NCBI GenBank assembly: GCA_002471825.1
Contig: DKQS01000001.1
Coordinates: 62,001-126,000, forward strand
Direction: 5' to 3'
DNA length: 64,000 nt
DNA from: Flavobacteriaceae bacterium UBA7302
GTDB taxonomy: Bacteria; Bacteroidota; Bacteroidia; Flavobacteriales; Flavobacteriaceae
Position 1 is the stretch's first letter. Each line of letters starts with the position of its first letter. The notes below the pieces were generated by a model, which saw only the letters and a list, made by a program, of their open reading frames with translations, ran no database searches and was not told the DNA's origin. The position numbers and the translations under genes are program-made. Shown one piece after another: positions 25,014-34,473 of this stretch.

Positions 25014-27170
25014 ATGAGACAAGCAATCAACCTTTTACTTCTTTTATGCATCTCCACGCATTTTGCTCAGACTAAAATCTCAGGAATTGTTTTAGATTCG
25101 AAAAAACAACCCATCATTGGGGCAAATGTGTATTTAGATGGCACCTACGATGGTACGGCCACCAATGAAAAAGGGGAATTTGTTTTTCATACCGAAGAAA
25201 AAAATATGCAAACCTTGGTGGTTTCTTTCTTATCCTTTGAAACCTACACCATAACAGCCGATGTTTCCTCCTTTCAAAAACTAAGCATCACCTTAAAAGC
25301 AGACATCAACACACTAGATACAGTTGTAATCACTGCCGGACTCTTCGAAGCAGGTGAAAAAGCCAAAGTAACGGTTTTAAAACCTTTGGACATCGTAACC
25401 ACAGCGAGCGCTGTAGGAGATTTTCTTGGGGCTATCCAAACCTTACCAGGAACAGCTACAGTTGCTGAGGATGGCCGACTATTTGTGCGTGGTGGTGATG
25501 CGAATGAAACTCAGATATTTATTGATGGAATGCGAGTTTTTACGCCCTATGTTCCTACGGCTAGAAATATTCCTACCAGAGGTCGCTATTCTCCTTTTTT
25601 ATTCAAAGGAATCTCCTTTTCTACAGGTGGTTATTCCGCAGAATACGGACAAGCTTTGTCCAGTGTTTTGGCACTGAACACCATTGATTATCCCGATCAG
25701 GAGAAAACCGAAGTACAAGTAATGAGTGTGGGTGCAGGAATTGGTAATACTCAAATGTGGGGAAAAAGTTCCTTTAGTATTAATACTTCCTATATCAATC
25801 TGGCACCCTATTTAGAATTGTATCCAGATCGAAATACCTGGAACAAACCTTACCAAGCCATGAACGGAGAAATGGTTTTCCGCCATACTTTCGAGGACGA
25901 TTCTTTATTGAAAGTTTATGGGGCGTTTAGTTATACGGATTTCAACCTAATTCAACAAGATATCAATTTTACTAACGGATTTGAATTCGGATTACAGAAT
26001 AGAAACTTCTACTTGAATAGCAGTTACCGAACCAAATTTGGAAACAATTGGCGATTGGAAACTGGAATAAGTTATACGCATGATAACACCAAGGTCGACT
26101 TTATCAATGATGACATCAAAAACAATGAAGACTCCGCACATCTTAAAATCAAACTGAACAAAAACATCACCAATCGAGTAAAAATCAATTTTGGGGCAGA
26201 ATACTTCATGACCGATTTTGATGAGCGCTTCTTACCACAACAGGGAAATACGATTGCTTACGGATTCAACAATAACATTCTAGCTTCTTTTGTAGAATCT
26301 GATATTTACTTCTCCAAAGACATAGGTGCAAAAATCGGATTGCGTTCTGAGTACTCCGAGTTATTTCAAGAACACAACCTTTCACCGAGAGCGTCCTTAT
26401 CAATAAAATCAAGTAAAAACGCCCAATTCTCCTTGGCTTATGGAGAATTCTTTCAGAATCCAGGAAATGATTTCTTGAAGTTCGAACAAAACTTGAATCC
26501 AGAAAGAACAACCCACTATATTGCTAATTTTCAATGGACCCGAAAAGATGAAATTTTTAGAATTGAGGGGTATTACAAAAAGTACAGAGACCTCGTTAAA
26601 TTCGATACAGAGATGCCGAATTTCATGTCTAGCTATTCAAATGATGGCTATGGATACGCAAAAGGAATTGATATTTTCTGGAGACAGAATCAAAAAATAA
26701 AGAATACTGATTATTGGATTTCTTACTCTTACTTGGATACTCAAAGAGATTTTCGAAATTTCCCGGTTGCGGCCACTCCAAATTTTGCATCGAAACACAA
26801 TTTCTCGGTAGTTGCCAAACATTGGGTGGAAGACTGGAAAAGTCAAATCGGATTTGCCTACAACTTTGCCACTGGAAGAACTTTTACGAATCCGAATGAA
26901 CAAGGATTTTTAAATAATCAATCTCCCAATTACAATTCCTTAAGTTTGAATTGGGCCTATTTGATCGATCAGCAAAAGATCTTGTATTTCTCTGTGAACA
27001 ATGCCCTATTCACTAAAAATATTCTTGGCTACAATTACGCCAACAACCCAAATCCCAATGGATTTTTTGAACGTGAAGCCATTTTGCCCAATGCCGATAG
27101 TTTCTTTTTTATTGGATTCTTTTGGACCATTAGCGACGACAATAAATCCAATCAGTTAAATAATCTTTAA
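25014..27170 (+). CDS. TonB-dependent outer-membrane receptor with carboxypeptidase-like N-terminal domain
   Basis: This 718-residue exported protein has a signal peptide (LLLLCISTHFAQ) and a carboxypeptidase-regulatory-like (CNA-B) domain at about 20-105 (ISGIVLDSKKQPIIGANVYL). A plug domain follows (TLPGTATVAEDGRLFVRGGDANETQIFIDGM, near 140-175) and then a 22-strand-type barrel. It is shorter than SusC-type receptors and has no SusD neighbour, so the ligand is more likely a metal chelate, vitamin or peptide than a glycan. No lipoprotein partner is adjacent. The following DUF2141 gene is 94 bp away. Confidence 0.9.
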   Translation: MRQAINLLLLLCISTHFAQTKISGIVLDSKKQPIIGANVYLDGTYDGTATNEKGEFVFHTEEKNMQTLVVSFLSFETYTITADVSSFQKLSITLKADINTLDTVVITAGLFEAGEKAKVTVLKPLDIVTTASAVGDFLGAIQTLPGTATVAEDGRLFVRGGDANETQIFIDGMRVFTPYVPTARNIPTRGRYSPFLFKGISFSTGGYSAEYGQALSSVLALNTIDYPDQEKTEVQVMSVGAGIGNTQMWGKSSFSINTSYINLAPYLELYPDRNTWNKPYQAMNGEMVFRHTFEDDSLLKVYGAFSYTDFNLIQQDINFTNGFEFGLQNRNFYLNSSYRTKFGNNWRLETGISYTHDNTKVDFINDDIKNNEDSAHLKIKLNKNITNRVKINFGAEYFMTDFDERFLPQQGNTIAYGFNNNILASFVESDIYFSKDIGAKIGLRSEYSELFQEHNLSPRASLSIKSSKNAQFSLAYGEFFQNPGNDFLKFEQNLNPERTTHYIANFQWTRKDEIFRIEGYYKKYRDLVKFDTEMPNFMSSYSNDGYGYAKGIDIFWRQNQKIKNTDYWISYSYLDTQRDFRNFPVAATPNFASKHNFSVVAKHWVEDWKSQIGFAYNFATGRTFTNPNEQGFLNNQSPNYNSLSLNWAYLIDQQKILYFSVNNALFTKNILGYNYANNPNPNGFFEREAILPNADSFFFIGFFWTISDDNKSNQLNNL

Positions 27171-27264
27171 TATCGATACGATTCGGTCAGCTATTCCTAC
27201 AACTCGGTATTATTATTGGTACATTGTAAAAGATAAAAATGATATTTGACTAAAATTAAAACAC

Positions 27265-27678
27265 ATGAAGTTACCATTCTTAGTTTCTTTTTTCCTCTTA
27301 ATTCTTGCAACTACTTCTTTCAGTGCACAAGAATCTTATACCCTAACCATTGAAATCGAAGGGATTAAAAAACAATCAGGCAACGTCCTTGTATTGTTAT
27401 CCAATTCTGAAAAATCTTTTTTGAAGGATGGGGAGGGACGCACTTTAAAAGTGAAAGGAAATACAGTGACCGCAAATTACAAAGTAGCAAAAGGAGAATA
27501 TGCTTTCTCTTTTTTCCACGATAAAAACAGTAATGGAAAGTTGGACACCAACTTTATGGGAATTCCGAAAGAATCCTATGGTTTTTCAAACAATGCCAAA
27601 GGTTTCATGGGACCTCCCAGCTATCAAAAGGCAAAATTCTCTATCACTGGTGACACAAAGGTGACCGTATCGTTTTAA
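27265..27678 (+). CDS. DUF2141 domain-containing exported protein
   Basis: The 137-residue protein has a signal peptide (FLLILATTSFSAQ) and a DUF2141 beta-sandwich: LTIEIEGIKKQSGNVLVLLSN, YAFSFFHDKNSNGKLDTNFMGIPKESYGFSNNA. The Asp/Asn-rich DKNSNGKLDTNF segment resembles a calcium-binding loop. Function is unknown; such proteins are often encoded next to TonB receptors in flavobacteria. It begins a tight three-gene run (3-bp gap, then an ATGA overlap) with the DUF2306 and TPR-like genes. Confidence 0.85.
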   Translation: MKLPFLVSFFLLILATTSFSAQESYTLTIEIEGIKKQSGNVLVLLSNSEKSFLKDGEGRTLKVKGNTVTANYKVAKGEYAFSFFHDKNSNGKLDTNFMGIPKESYGFSNNAKGFMGPPSYQKAKFSITGDTKVTVSF

Positions 27679-27681
27679 CTT

Positions 27682-28302
27682 ATGTTGAAAAAAGTCTTAC
27701 ATATCATTTTTATTCTTTCCTGTATTGGAATTGGTCTTTATCCGATCCTCTATTTTTTAATAGATCAGAAATTCGGTCTGTTAACCACAAAATCAGCAGA
27801 TTTATTGGCCAGTGAAGTTTGGAATGTATTCTTCTACCTACATATTGTTTTAGGCGGATTGGCACTGTTGATCGGGTGGATACAGTTCCTAAAAAAGTTT
27901 CGAGAAAAGAATCTTTCAACCCATCGAATCATCGGAAAAATCTATGTGGCTTCCTGCTTCATTAGTGGTATCTCTGGTTTATACATTGCCTACTATGCCA
28001 CAGGGGGACTCATTACAAAGGTAGGTTTCTCGAGTTTGGCAATTCTTTGGTTATACACTACTTACATGTCCTTCACGGCCGTTAAAAAAGGTGACATCCA
28101 ACGACATTTAAACTTAATGATTTACAGCTATGCCTTGACTTTCGGTGCGGTAACCCTTCGCATTTGGCTTCCTTTATTGACCATGGCTTTCGGGGAATTC
28201 TTAGCTGCCTATAAAGTTGTGTCTTGGTTAGCCTGGGTACCAAATGTTATTGTTGCCTATTTCATTGTAAAAAATCAATCCAATATCAATTATCAATCAT
28301 GA
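27682..28302 (+). CDS. DUF2306 family integral membrane protein
   Basis: This 206-residue protein has six hydrophobic segments. Histidines are placed in the membrane as in the DUF2306 family: FFYLHIVLGGLALLIGWIQF, then STHRIIGKIYV, then DIQRHLNLMIYSYAL. The paired histidines could bind heme, but that is not established. It is 3 bp behind the DUF2141 gene and overlaps the next gene by ATGA, so all three are probably made together. Confidence 0.82.
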   Translation: MLKKVLHIIFILSCIGIGLYPILYFLIDQKFGLLTTKSADLLASEVWNVFFYLHIVLGGLALLIGWIQFLKKFREKNLSTHRIIGKIYVASCFISGISGLYIAYYATGGLITKVGFSSLAILWLYTTYMSFTAVKKGDIQRHLNLMIYSYALTFGAVTLRIWLPLLTMAFGEFLAAYKVVSWLAWVPNVIVAYFIVKNQSNINYQS

Positions 28303-28922
28303 AAAAATTTATCACTCTTTGCCTTTTTGTTTTAAGTCTAGGAATCTTTGGTCAATCGCCCTATGAAAAGGGGATGCAGAAGGCCTTCTCTCTTTGGGGT
28401 GAAGGAAAAACAACACAAGCTTCGCAATTATTTGAGCGTATTTCTAAGGTGGAAAAGGACAACTGGATACCCAACTATTATGTTGCTCAATTGGAAATTC
28501 AAAGTGCTTTCAACACAAAAGACGAAGCCACCCTTAAGGCCAAATTAGACAAAGCGCAACAGTATATTGATACCGCAAACTCTTTGTCTGAAAACAATCC
28601 GGAGTTACTGATTACCCAAGCGCTATTGCATACCGCTTATATTAATTTCGACGGACAGAAATACGGAATGACAATGTCTGGAAAGAATTCACAACTCTAT
28701 AAAAAAGCCTTGGAACTTGCTCCTGACAATCCAAGAGTTATTTTGGGATATGCCGAATGGAATATGGGTGCGGCTCGATTCTTTGGAAAATCAACCAAAC
28801 CATATTGCGACCAAGTGAAAAAAGCAATTGAAGTAGGAAAGACAGAGAAACTTACTGAGAAATTCTATCCAAGATTTCAAGTAAAGCGCGCAGAAGCTGT
28901 TTTAAAGCAATGTCAAGGTTAG
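28299..28922 (+). CDS. exported TPR-like protein
   Basis: The 207-residue protein starts at the ATG at 28299, which overlaps the DUF2306 stop. It has a signal peptide (FITLCLFVLSLGIFGQ) and then helical repeats of TPR type: YEKGMQKAFSLWGEGKTTQASQLFERIS, ELLITQALLHTAYINFDGQKYG, YKKALELAPDNPRVILGYAEWNMG. Such proteins scaffold others in the periplasm, but the partner is unknown. The stop shares TTAG with the convergent SGNH hydrolase gene. Confidence 0.75.
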   Translation: MKKFITLCLFVLSLGIFGQSPYEKGMQKAFSLWGEGKTTQASQLFERISKVEKDNWIPNYYVAQLEIQSAFNTKDEATLKAKLDKAQQYIDTANSLSENNPELLITQALLHTAYINFDGQKYGMTMSGKNSQLYKKALELAPDNPRVILGYAEWNMGAARFFGKSTKPYCDQVKKAIEVGKTEKLTEKFYPRFQVKRAEAVLKQCQG

Positions 28923-29614
28923 TTTGATTCTTGCCTGATTGTTTTAGCTAGGAGCTTGTATTCCTTAGGTGATAGCATCCACTGACCATAAAATTTTTGG
29001 TCGAGCTGATTCAAATCGGTCTCTGGATACAATTGGTAAAACATGGTCAGGGCAGCTAAAAAACTCCCCGTTGAAGAAGGATGGAAACCATCGGAAGCAT
29101 ACAAATTTATAGAAGGAGACTTTTCGCGAAACGCCTTCCACACCCGACCTACAGGAAAAAGGAGGGCCTTGTTTTCTTTGGCGGCAATCCTATGATTATC
29201 AATTACTTGATCCATGGTTTGATACCACGCTTTTGAAGTCCATACCATGAAATATGCCATTCGGATGTTGTATTGATCACAAATAGCCTTTAATTTTTGA
29301 CCGTCCTCAATCAACATCTTTTTCCCTTCCCCTTGTGAAGACGGACCTTGTTGCACAATCAAATAATCAAACCTTTTATTTTGCAGTAGTATTTGCAATT
29401 TCCCTTCATTTAAATGATCAATAATTGCATAGTTGGGATAACAAAGTGCTTCGGTATTGAGGTTCTTTTCAAACTCCTCGGCGATTTCCTCTACTATCTT
29501 GGGTAAATCATTGGAATAAGTCAAACTGTTTCCAACAAAAAGTATTTCTTGACTTTGAACAAAAAAGGTGACTACTAAGAAAAGGGGAAGTAAAAGTGTT
29601 TTCCTTGACATCAT
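28919..29614 (-). CDS. SGNH/GDSL hydrolase family protein, exported
   Basis: The 231-residue protein has a signal peptide (LLPLFLVVTFFVQSQ) and the SGNH blocks: GNSLTYSNDLP (block I with the nucleophile Ser), LIVQQGPSSQGE (block III region), and DGFHPSSTGSFLAAL (block V with Asp and His of the triad). It should hydrolyse esters of lipids or sugars outside the cytoplasm; the substrate is unknown. Its start overlaps the ACMS decarboxylase stop (ATGA), so it is the last gene of the haaO transcription unit. A role in kynurenine catabolism is not obvious. Confidence 0.8.
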   Translation of the reverse strand: MMSRKTLLLPLFLVVTFFVQSQEILFVGNSLTYSNDLPKIVEEIAEEFEKNLNTEALCYPNYAIIDHLNEGKLQILLQNKRFDYLIVQQGPSSQGEGKKMLIEDGQKLKAICDQYNIRMAYFMVWTSKAWYQTMDQVIDNHRIAAKENKALLFPVGRVWKAFREKSPSINLYASDGFHPSSTGSFLAALTMFYQLYPETDLNQLDQKFYGQWMLSPKEYKLLAKTIRQESN

Positions 29615-30699
29615 GAATTCAGAATCTTGGAAACAAGAGCGGATTTTTGATCCTCATCATCTCCAAACAACCACTGTAGGACATTGTCATCCCACATTTG
29701 ATCCTTTTCTTCTTCGGTAATTATCTCTTCTTTTATGGCTAAATCTAAAATTTTACCGGGATAAGAAGACTGCTTATCACTCTCCATTTCTCCCAAAGGA
29801 TAAGGATCGTCTAATCCTAATAACACCTGTTTTGAGGATTGATTTTTTATCAGTAACCCCAGAGATCCGGTATCATGCACTAGGGTATCAAAGAATATAT
29901 TCTTATGACCTACAGCTTTTCGCGGATGTTGTTTTCCTTCAAATAAATCAGGACGCCCATCAAATCCTTGGATTCTTCGTCCTAAGTTCATCTGAGCCAA
30001 TTGTCCACCATGAGCGAAGCAAACGCGCATATTAGGAAACTTGTCGTAGTAGGCATTTAAGGTAAAAAAATGATAGGCATCGGCACATTGCGCCAACATC
30101 CAAATGAGGTGAAAACGCCAATTATTATTTTGCAATTTGATAAATTTCTCCCCATCATAGGGGTGAATTTCCACTGCCAAATTGTACTTATTGGCCAATT
30201 CAAAAATCGGCTCATTCTCTTCATCAAAAATAGAACGCCAAGTACCAATGGTATCCATGTAATGCGTGGGCAAACAAAGCAAACGCATTCCTAATTCTTC
30301 AACACATCGTTCAATCTCCCAACAAGCACCTCTTACAAAACCCGGATGGACTACGAATCCGCAAGTAAATTTGGACGGATATTCTTGCTGAATACGAGCA
30401 TTGAAATCGTTTTGAAAACGTAGTGCCTGTTTCATCTCTTCCAATCTAAGACCGTTTCCATACAATTGAGACAAGTTCAAAACCACCGCGTGATCAATCT
30501 TGAAATGCTCCATCCAAGCGAGTTTTTCATTGAGAAAAAAGCTGGAATCGGTAATTGGTCGGTTCCAATCCTTTTGGAGCATGTACTTCCGATCTTTGTC
30601 CACCCAAAAGATTCCTTTTTCCTGCATGAAATCGGGAATTTCCTCTGGATAAGGAAGTAAGTGAGAGTGTCCGTTGATTCGAAGTTTTCGCTGTTTCAT
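29611..30699 (-). CDS. 2-amino-3-carboxymuconate-6-semialdehyde decarboxylase (ACMSD), amidohydrolase family
   Basis: ACMSD decarboxylates the ring-opened product of 3-hydroxyanthranilate and so directs kynurenine carbon to full oxidation instead of NAD synthesis. The 362-residue protein has the zinc motif HxH (H11, H13 in NGHSHLLP), the central VEIHPY and FAHGGQ histidines, and the metal-site Asp in LGLDDPYPLGE, close to the ACMSD pattern DYPFPLGE. It is 6 bp behind the dioxygenase gene that makes its substrate, which is strong contextual support. Confidence 0.9.
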   Translation of the reverse strand: MKQRKLRINGHSHLLPYPEEIPDFMQEKGIFWVDKDRKYMLQKDWNRPITDSSFFLNEKLAWMEHFKIDHAVVLNLSQLYGNGLRLEEMKQALRFQNDFNARIQQEYPSKFTCGFVVHPGFVRGACWEIERCVEELGMRLLCLPTHYMDTIGTWRSIFDEENEPIFELANKYNLAVEIHPYDGEKFIKLQNNNWRFHLIWMLAQCADAYHFFTLNAYYDKFPNMRVCFAHGGQLAQMNLGRRIQGFDGRPDLFEGKQHPRKAVGHKNIFFDTLVHDTGSLGLLIKNQSSKQVLLGLDDPYPLGEMESDKQSSYPGKILDLAIKEEIITEEEKDQMWDDNVLQWLFGDDEDQKSALVSKILNS

Positions 30700-30705
30700 G
30701 ACTCC

Positions 30706-31191
30706 CTACAATTCTCCTTTTTCTCTCAGATTATTATATCGATCAAAAATAGCTGGCATGTCTGTTTCAATATTATCTAAGGTGAACTCTTCTTCATAAA
30801 TAAGGCTGGTATCTTCGTCAGAATACCATTGCAATTTATCTTTTACACCTTCAGGTCGTGGATACTCAATGACCAAACCTACCGTATTTGCTCCTCTTTG
30901 TGGCGAATGCGGAATTTTAGGCGGTAATACGAAAATCTCACCTTCACGAATATGAATGTCTTTGGGTTCGCCATCATCAATCACTTTTAACACAATGTCA
31001 CCTTCAATTTGATAGAAAAATTCTGGTGTTTCATTGTAATGATAATCGGTTCGACTATTGGGTCCACCAACGACCATCACAATAACATCGGCATCCTTCC
31101 AAACTACTTTGTTCCCTACTGGAGGCTTCAATAGATGGCGGTGTTCATCAATCCACTTTTTAAAATTTATAGGCTGTACGAGATTGTTCAT
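30706..31191 (-). CDS. 3-hydroxyanthranilate 3,4-dioxygenase, lacking the second iron site
   Basis: This cupin enzyme opens the ring of 3-hydroxyanthranilate with O2 to give ACMS. In the 161-residue protein the iron ligands are H51, E57 and H95, and the substrate-binding arginines R47 and R99 are present (SRTDYHYNETPEFFYQ, PKIPHSPQR). Bacterial homologues commonly carry a rubredoxin-like C-terminal site with two CxxC pairs. Here that region (YSDEDTSLIYEEEF) has no cysteine, and the whole protein has none. It lies directly upstream of ACMSD and 24 bp behind the SDR gene. Confidence 0.93.
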   Translation of the reverse strand: MNNLVQPINFKKWIDEHRHLLKPPVGNKVVWKDADVIVMVVGGPNSRTDYHYNETPEFFYQIEGDIVLKVIDDGEPKDIHIREGEIFVLPPKIPHSPQRGANTVGLVIEYPRPEGVKDKLQWYSDEDTSLIYEEEFTLDNIETDMPAIFDRYNNLREKGEL

Positions 31192-31215
31192 ATTGATTGA
31201 TTTTATGACTTAAAG

Positions 31216-31992
31216 TTACAAAGATTTTGTTCTTCCTCCATCCACAGGCACGTTGACGCCGGTGATATAACTAGCTTTGGCACTTGCTAAAAAGGCAATG
31301 GCCGCTGCAGTTTCTTCAGCTTTGGCAAACCGCTTCATAGGCACATAATTCTTCATGATTTCTTCCATCTGCGCTTCGGAAGTCCCTGCTTTTTGGGCCT
31401 TAATTCCCACAATTTCATCCAGTCGGATGGTTTGCGTAAATCCAGGTAACACATTGTTTACCGTGATACCAGCGGAAGCCACTTCTTCAGATAAGGTCTT
31501 TGCCCAATTGGCTACGGCATTTCGAATGGTATTGCTCACTCCAAGTCCTGGAATGGGTTCTTTTACTGAAGTTGAAATCACATTGACAATTCGGCCAAAC
31601 CCTTCCTTTTTCATAAAAGGTAAGCAAGCCTGACTCAATTTTTGATTGACCAGCAAGTGCATTGTAAATGCATTTAAAAACTGCTCCGAGGTAGCATCTT
31701 GAATCAGTCCACTTCTCGGTCCGCCTGTATTATTTATAAGGATGTGATAATTAGCTCCTTGATCCATAACGGTTTTTTGTACGGCATCTGGATTGCTAAA
31801 ATCGGCCACCAAATAAGCATGACATTGATTGTTATTCGGTAATTCTTGTAAAACGGATTTTAGGGCTTCTTCATTTCTGGCGAGCAGGGTGACGTTTGCC
31901 CCTTCTTCCGCCAGTGCAATCGCTGCGGCCTTTCCTATTCCTTGTGAGCTTCCGCACACCAAGGCATTTTTATTCTGGATTCCTAAGTTCAT
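31216..31992 (-). CDS. SDR family oxidoreductase in the kynurenine cluster
   Basis: This 258-residue classical short-chain dehydrogenase has the cofactor motif CGSSQGIGKA near residue 14, NNTGG in place of NNAG, and the C-terminal SYITGVNVPVDGG. The usual catalytic YxxxK is not visible: after VISTSVKEPIPGLGVSNTIRNAVANWAK the Tyr position is occupied by Ser/Asn. This group of SDRs often lacks the Tyr. It is the first gene of the haaO-ACMSD-SGNH unit, so a step after ring cleavage is likely. The exact reaction is unknown. Confidence 0.82.
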   Translation of the reverse strand: MNLGIQNKNALVCGSSQGIGKAAAIALAEEGANVTLLARNEEALKSVLQELPNNNQCHAYLVADFSNPDAVQKTVMDQGANYHILINNTGGPRSGLIQDATSEQFLNAFTMHLLVNQKLSQACLPFMKKEGFGRIVNVISTSVKEPIPGLGVSNTIRNAVANWAKTLSEEVASAGITVNNVLPGFTQTIRLDEIVGIKAQKAGTSEAQMEEIMKNYVPMKRFAKAEETAAAIAFLASAKASYITGVNVPVDGGRTKSL

Positions 31993-32064
31993 ACGTTGAT
32001 TATTGAATTCTAAAAATACAATAATTCAGAAGGAATTTGCCAGGAATGAAATTTAAAGACAGAT

Positions 32065-34473
32065 TTACAAGGTATACCCTACTGAAGCATAAAAACTTCG
32101 CACCGTAGCAGGAATGATTCCCGGACCAGGATAACTCTCAGCACGTCTGGTAAAGTACTTTTGATTGGTCAAATTATTTACGCCTGCAGAGAATTTCCAT
32201 TTGTTGATGTTGTATTCTGTAGACAAATCGAAAATAGAATAGGCTGGAATGCGACCCGTCAATGCATTGGGATTGAAAATGGAATTGGTAGCATCAGAAA
32301 ATTGATCACTCAAATGTGAGAATTGGAAGCTGGTTTTGAATCCTTTATAGCGATAATTCAAACCGGTTCGCAACATCACATTGGGTACATACTCTACCCT
32401 TCTACCTCGAATGGCAGAAATATCAGATTCGATATACTCGGCATCGGTCAATGCCAAGTTTATAAACAGGGCTAATCTTGATGCATTTCTTTGCACTGTT
32501 TTGAGTAATTTGGTAATATCCAACTCACTGAACAATTCTATTCCCACATGTCTCGAGTTCCCGATGTTGGTTCGGAACAAAGTAGTACTTCCTGGCAATT
32601 CATACAATCCGATTCGGTCGTTGTAGCGCAACAAAAACAAACTAGCATCCAAACTCAACCATGGAAATAAATTCCCGCGGATTCCTAAATCGGCATTAAA
32701 CCCATTTTCATCTTGAATGTTCGGATCTAGTTGGAAATTTGGGTTCACCACTCTCAAATCGCTAAAAGTGATGGATCTAAAATTGGTTGAAAAATTGGTG
32801 TATAGTTCTAGATCGAGTTTCAAATCATAATTCAATCCGACTCCAAAAAGTGGGAACACTCGTTCTTCGGAAGAACTATCGAAATTGGTGGTTGAGGAAA
32901 TCAAGTTGCCAGAAAAATCAAAGCGATTCAATTTCCAGAATCCTTCGGCCTCCGTTACAATCCGCTCTAATCGAACTCCTGTTGTTAAGCTTAATTTGGA
33001 GTTTAGGTTGATAAGATTCTCAATAAATAAAGACTGATTCTGACTCGGAAAGTCATAATCAAACTCTTCAGGATCATTCGGATTTAAGAAGTAGAAATCC
33101 GGATTGCTCGAATTATTAGCGTCACCTTGCATTCTTCTGGTAAGACCCTGATACAGTCGCATTCCGGCTACATAGGTAGATGGCTTTCCGAACAAACTGT
33201 AGTTGTGAAGCAATCGGGCTTCCATACCGTAATTCCCGAATCGATCGTTGATTAAAGTTCGATTTTCTAATGGATTATCGGGCACTCCTATTTGCTCTAA
33301 ATTCCCCAAAGCATTTCGTTCGGAAAGGAGTCCGAATGTTCGAATATTCAACTTGGTGTCTTCGGAAAAGTTGTAATCGGCAATTAATGCTAAGAGATTC
33401 CAAGTAACTCCAAACCAATTTCTTCCTCTATTTGACGAAGTTATATCACCAGTGTTAAAAATGTCATCGGTTAGTCCTCCAGGTTGCTGAGCCTCATAAT
33501 CCAAAAAGGAATATTCTAAGGTCAGTTTTAGTTTTTCATCCGCCTGATATCCGATTCTCGCAAAAGCAGTATGTGAATTGAATCCAGAATTATCACGCCA
33601 TCCATCACCACGTCTAAATTGGTAATAAGAATAGTAATCGAATTTATCTTTTGTTCCTCCCAAACTGACAAAACTATTGGTCAATCCGAAGGAACCTACA
33701 GATTGCTCGGCGGTAATTTTCAGCGGTACATTGGGTGCATCTTTCAATTTAAAGTTTAACATTCCACCGAACTGAGTTCCATACTGAAGTGAAGCTGCAC
33801 CTCGAACAATTTCAATTCGATCGATAGCTTGAAGCGCAGGCATGTAATAGCTTTCAGGATATCCCAAGGCGTCGGCACTCATATCATAACCATTCTGACG
33901 TGTATTGAAATTTGCCGTTCTACTAGGTCCCAATCCGCGCGCAGCAATATCTAATTGAAGTCCGGCAAAATCACTTTCCCAAATATTTAGACCTGGAACT
34001 TTTGCAAACACTTGGCGCGCTGTATTCGCCGCTTTGTTGGCTGCAAAATCATCCAATACAATTACCTCATTTTTCTTCGCCTCAAAAATTCCGAAGCCCT
34101 CTACTCCTTTTAAACGAGTGATTCCATATGTTTTCTTTTTGGTTGCAATGGCCACCTCATCCAACTGAAAGACATCGTCCTTTAAGAAAAAATTGACTTG
34201 CATATCCTTGGATACCTCTATGGTCTTGGACATTTCCATCATTCCAAGGCTAGTTACACTGATGGTATGCACACCCTTTCTCAGTCGAATTTCGAAATTT
34301 CCGCTTTCATCAGAAACCACAAACTTTTTGGTGGCCTTATCAACGATTAACGCTTCGGATATAGGCTGTTTGTCATTCTCACTGAGAATCCGTCCCGACA
34401 CTTTGTAGGATTGTGCTTGAATTCCTAATCCAACTAGTATAAAAAAGTATAGAATTACATTTCTCATCGTCAT
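32065..34473 (-). CDS. TonB-dependent receptor of the imelysin/HTTM iron locus
   Basis: This 802-residue outer-membrane receptor starts at the ATG at 34473, which overlaps the HTTM stop (ATGA); the frame is open further upstream inside that gene. It has a signal peptide (ILYFFILVGLGIQAQ), a carboxypeptidase-like domain (VSGRILSENDKQPISEALIVD), a plug (VPGLNIWESDFAGLQLDIAARG, then IEIVRGAASLQYGTQFGGMLNF) and a long barrel ending FYASVGYTL. Domain order and the FecA-like plug text fit a ferric-chelate receptor. It is the last gene of the DUF4856-imelysin-HTTM operon, which supports iron uptake. Confidence 0.92.
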   Translation of the reverse strand: MTMRNVILYFFILVGLGIQAQSYKVSGRILSENDKQPISEALIVDKATKKFVVSDESGNFEIRLRKGVHTISVTSLGMMEMSKTIEVSKDMQVNFFLKDDVFQLDEVAIATKKKTYGITRLKGVEGFGIFEAKKNEVIVLDDFAANKAANTARQVFAKVPGLNIWESDFAGLQLDIAARGLGPSRTANFNTRQNGYDMSADALGYPESYYMPALQAIDRIEIVRGAASLQYGTQFGGMLNFKLKDAPNVPLKITAEQSVGSFGLTNSFVSLGGTKDKFDYYSYYQFRRGDGWRDNSGFNSHTAFARIGYQADEKLKLTLEYSFLDYEAQQPGGLTDDIFNTGDITSSNRGRNWFGVTWNLLALIADYNFSEDTKLNIRTFGLLSERNALGNLEQIGVPDNPLENRTLINDRFGNYGMEARLLHNYSLFGKPSTYVAGMRLYQGLTRRMQGDANNSSNPDFYFLNPNDPEEFDYDFPSQNQSLFIENLINLNSKLSLTTGVRLERIVTEAEGFWKLNRFDFSGNLISSTTNFDSSSEERVFPLFGVGLNYDLKLDLELYTNFSTNFRSITFSDLRVVNPNFQLDPNIQDENGFNADLGIRGNLFPWLSLDASLFLLRYNDRIGLYELPGSTTLFRTNIGNSRHVGIELFSELDITKLLKTVQRNASRLALFINLALTDAEYIESDISAIRGRRVEYVPNVMLRTGLNYRYKGFKTSFQFSHLSDQFSDATNSIFNPNALTGRIPAYSIFDLSTEYNINKWKFSAGVNNLTNQKYFTRRAESYPGPGIIPATVRSFYASVGYTL

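Noticed and set aside
24941..27208. Direct repeat tacaactcggt at 24941-24951 and 27198-27208 on both sides of the TonB receptor gene
   Set aside because: Eleven bases without extension or terminal structure; chance is a sufficient explanation and no transposition marks are seen.
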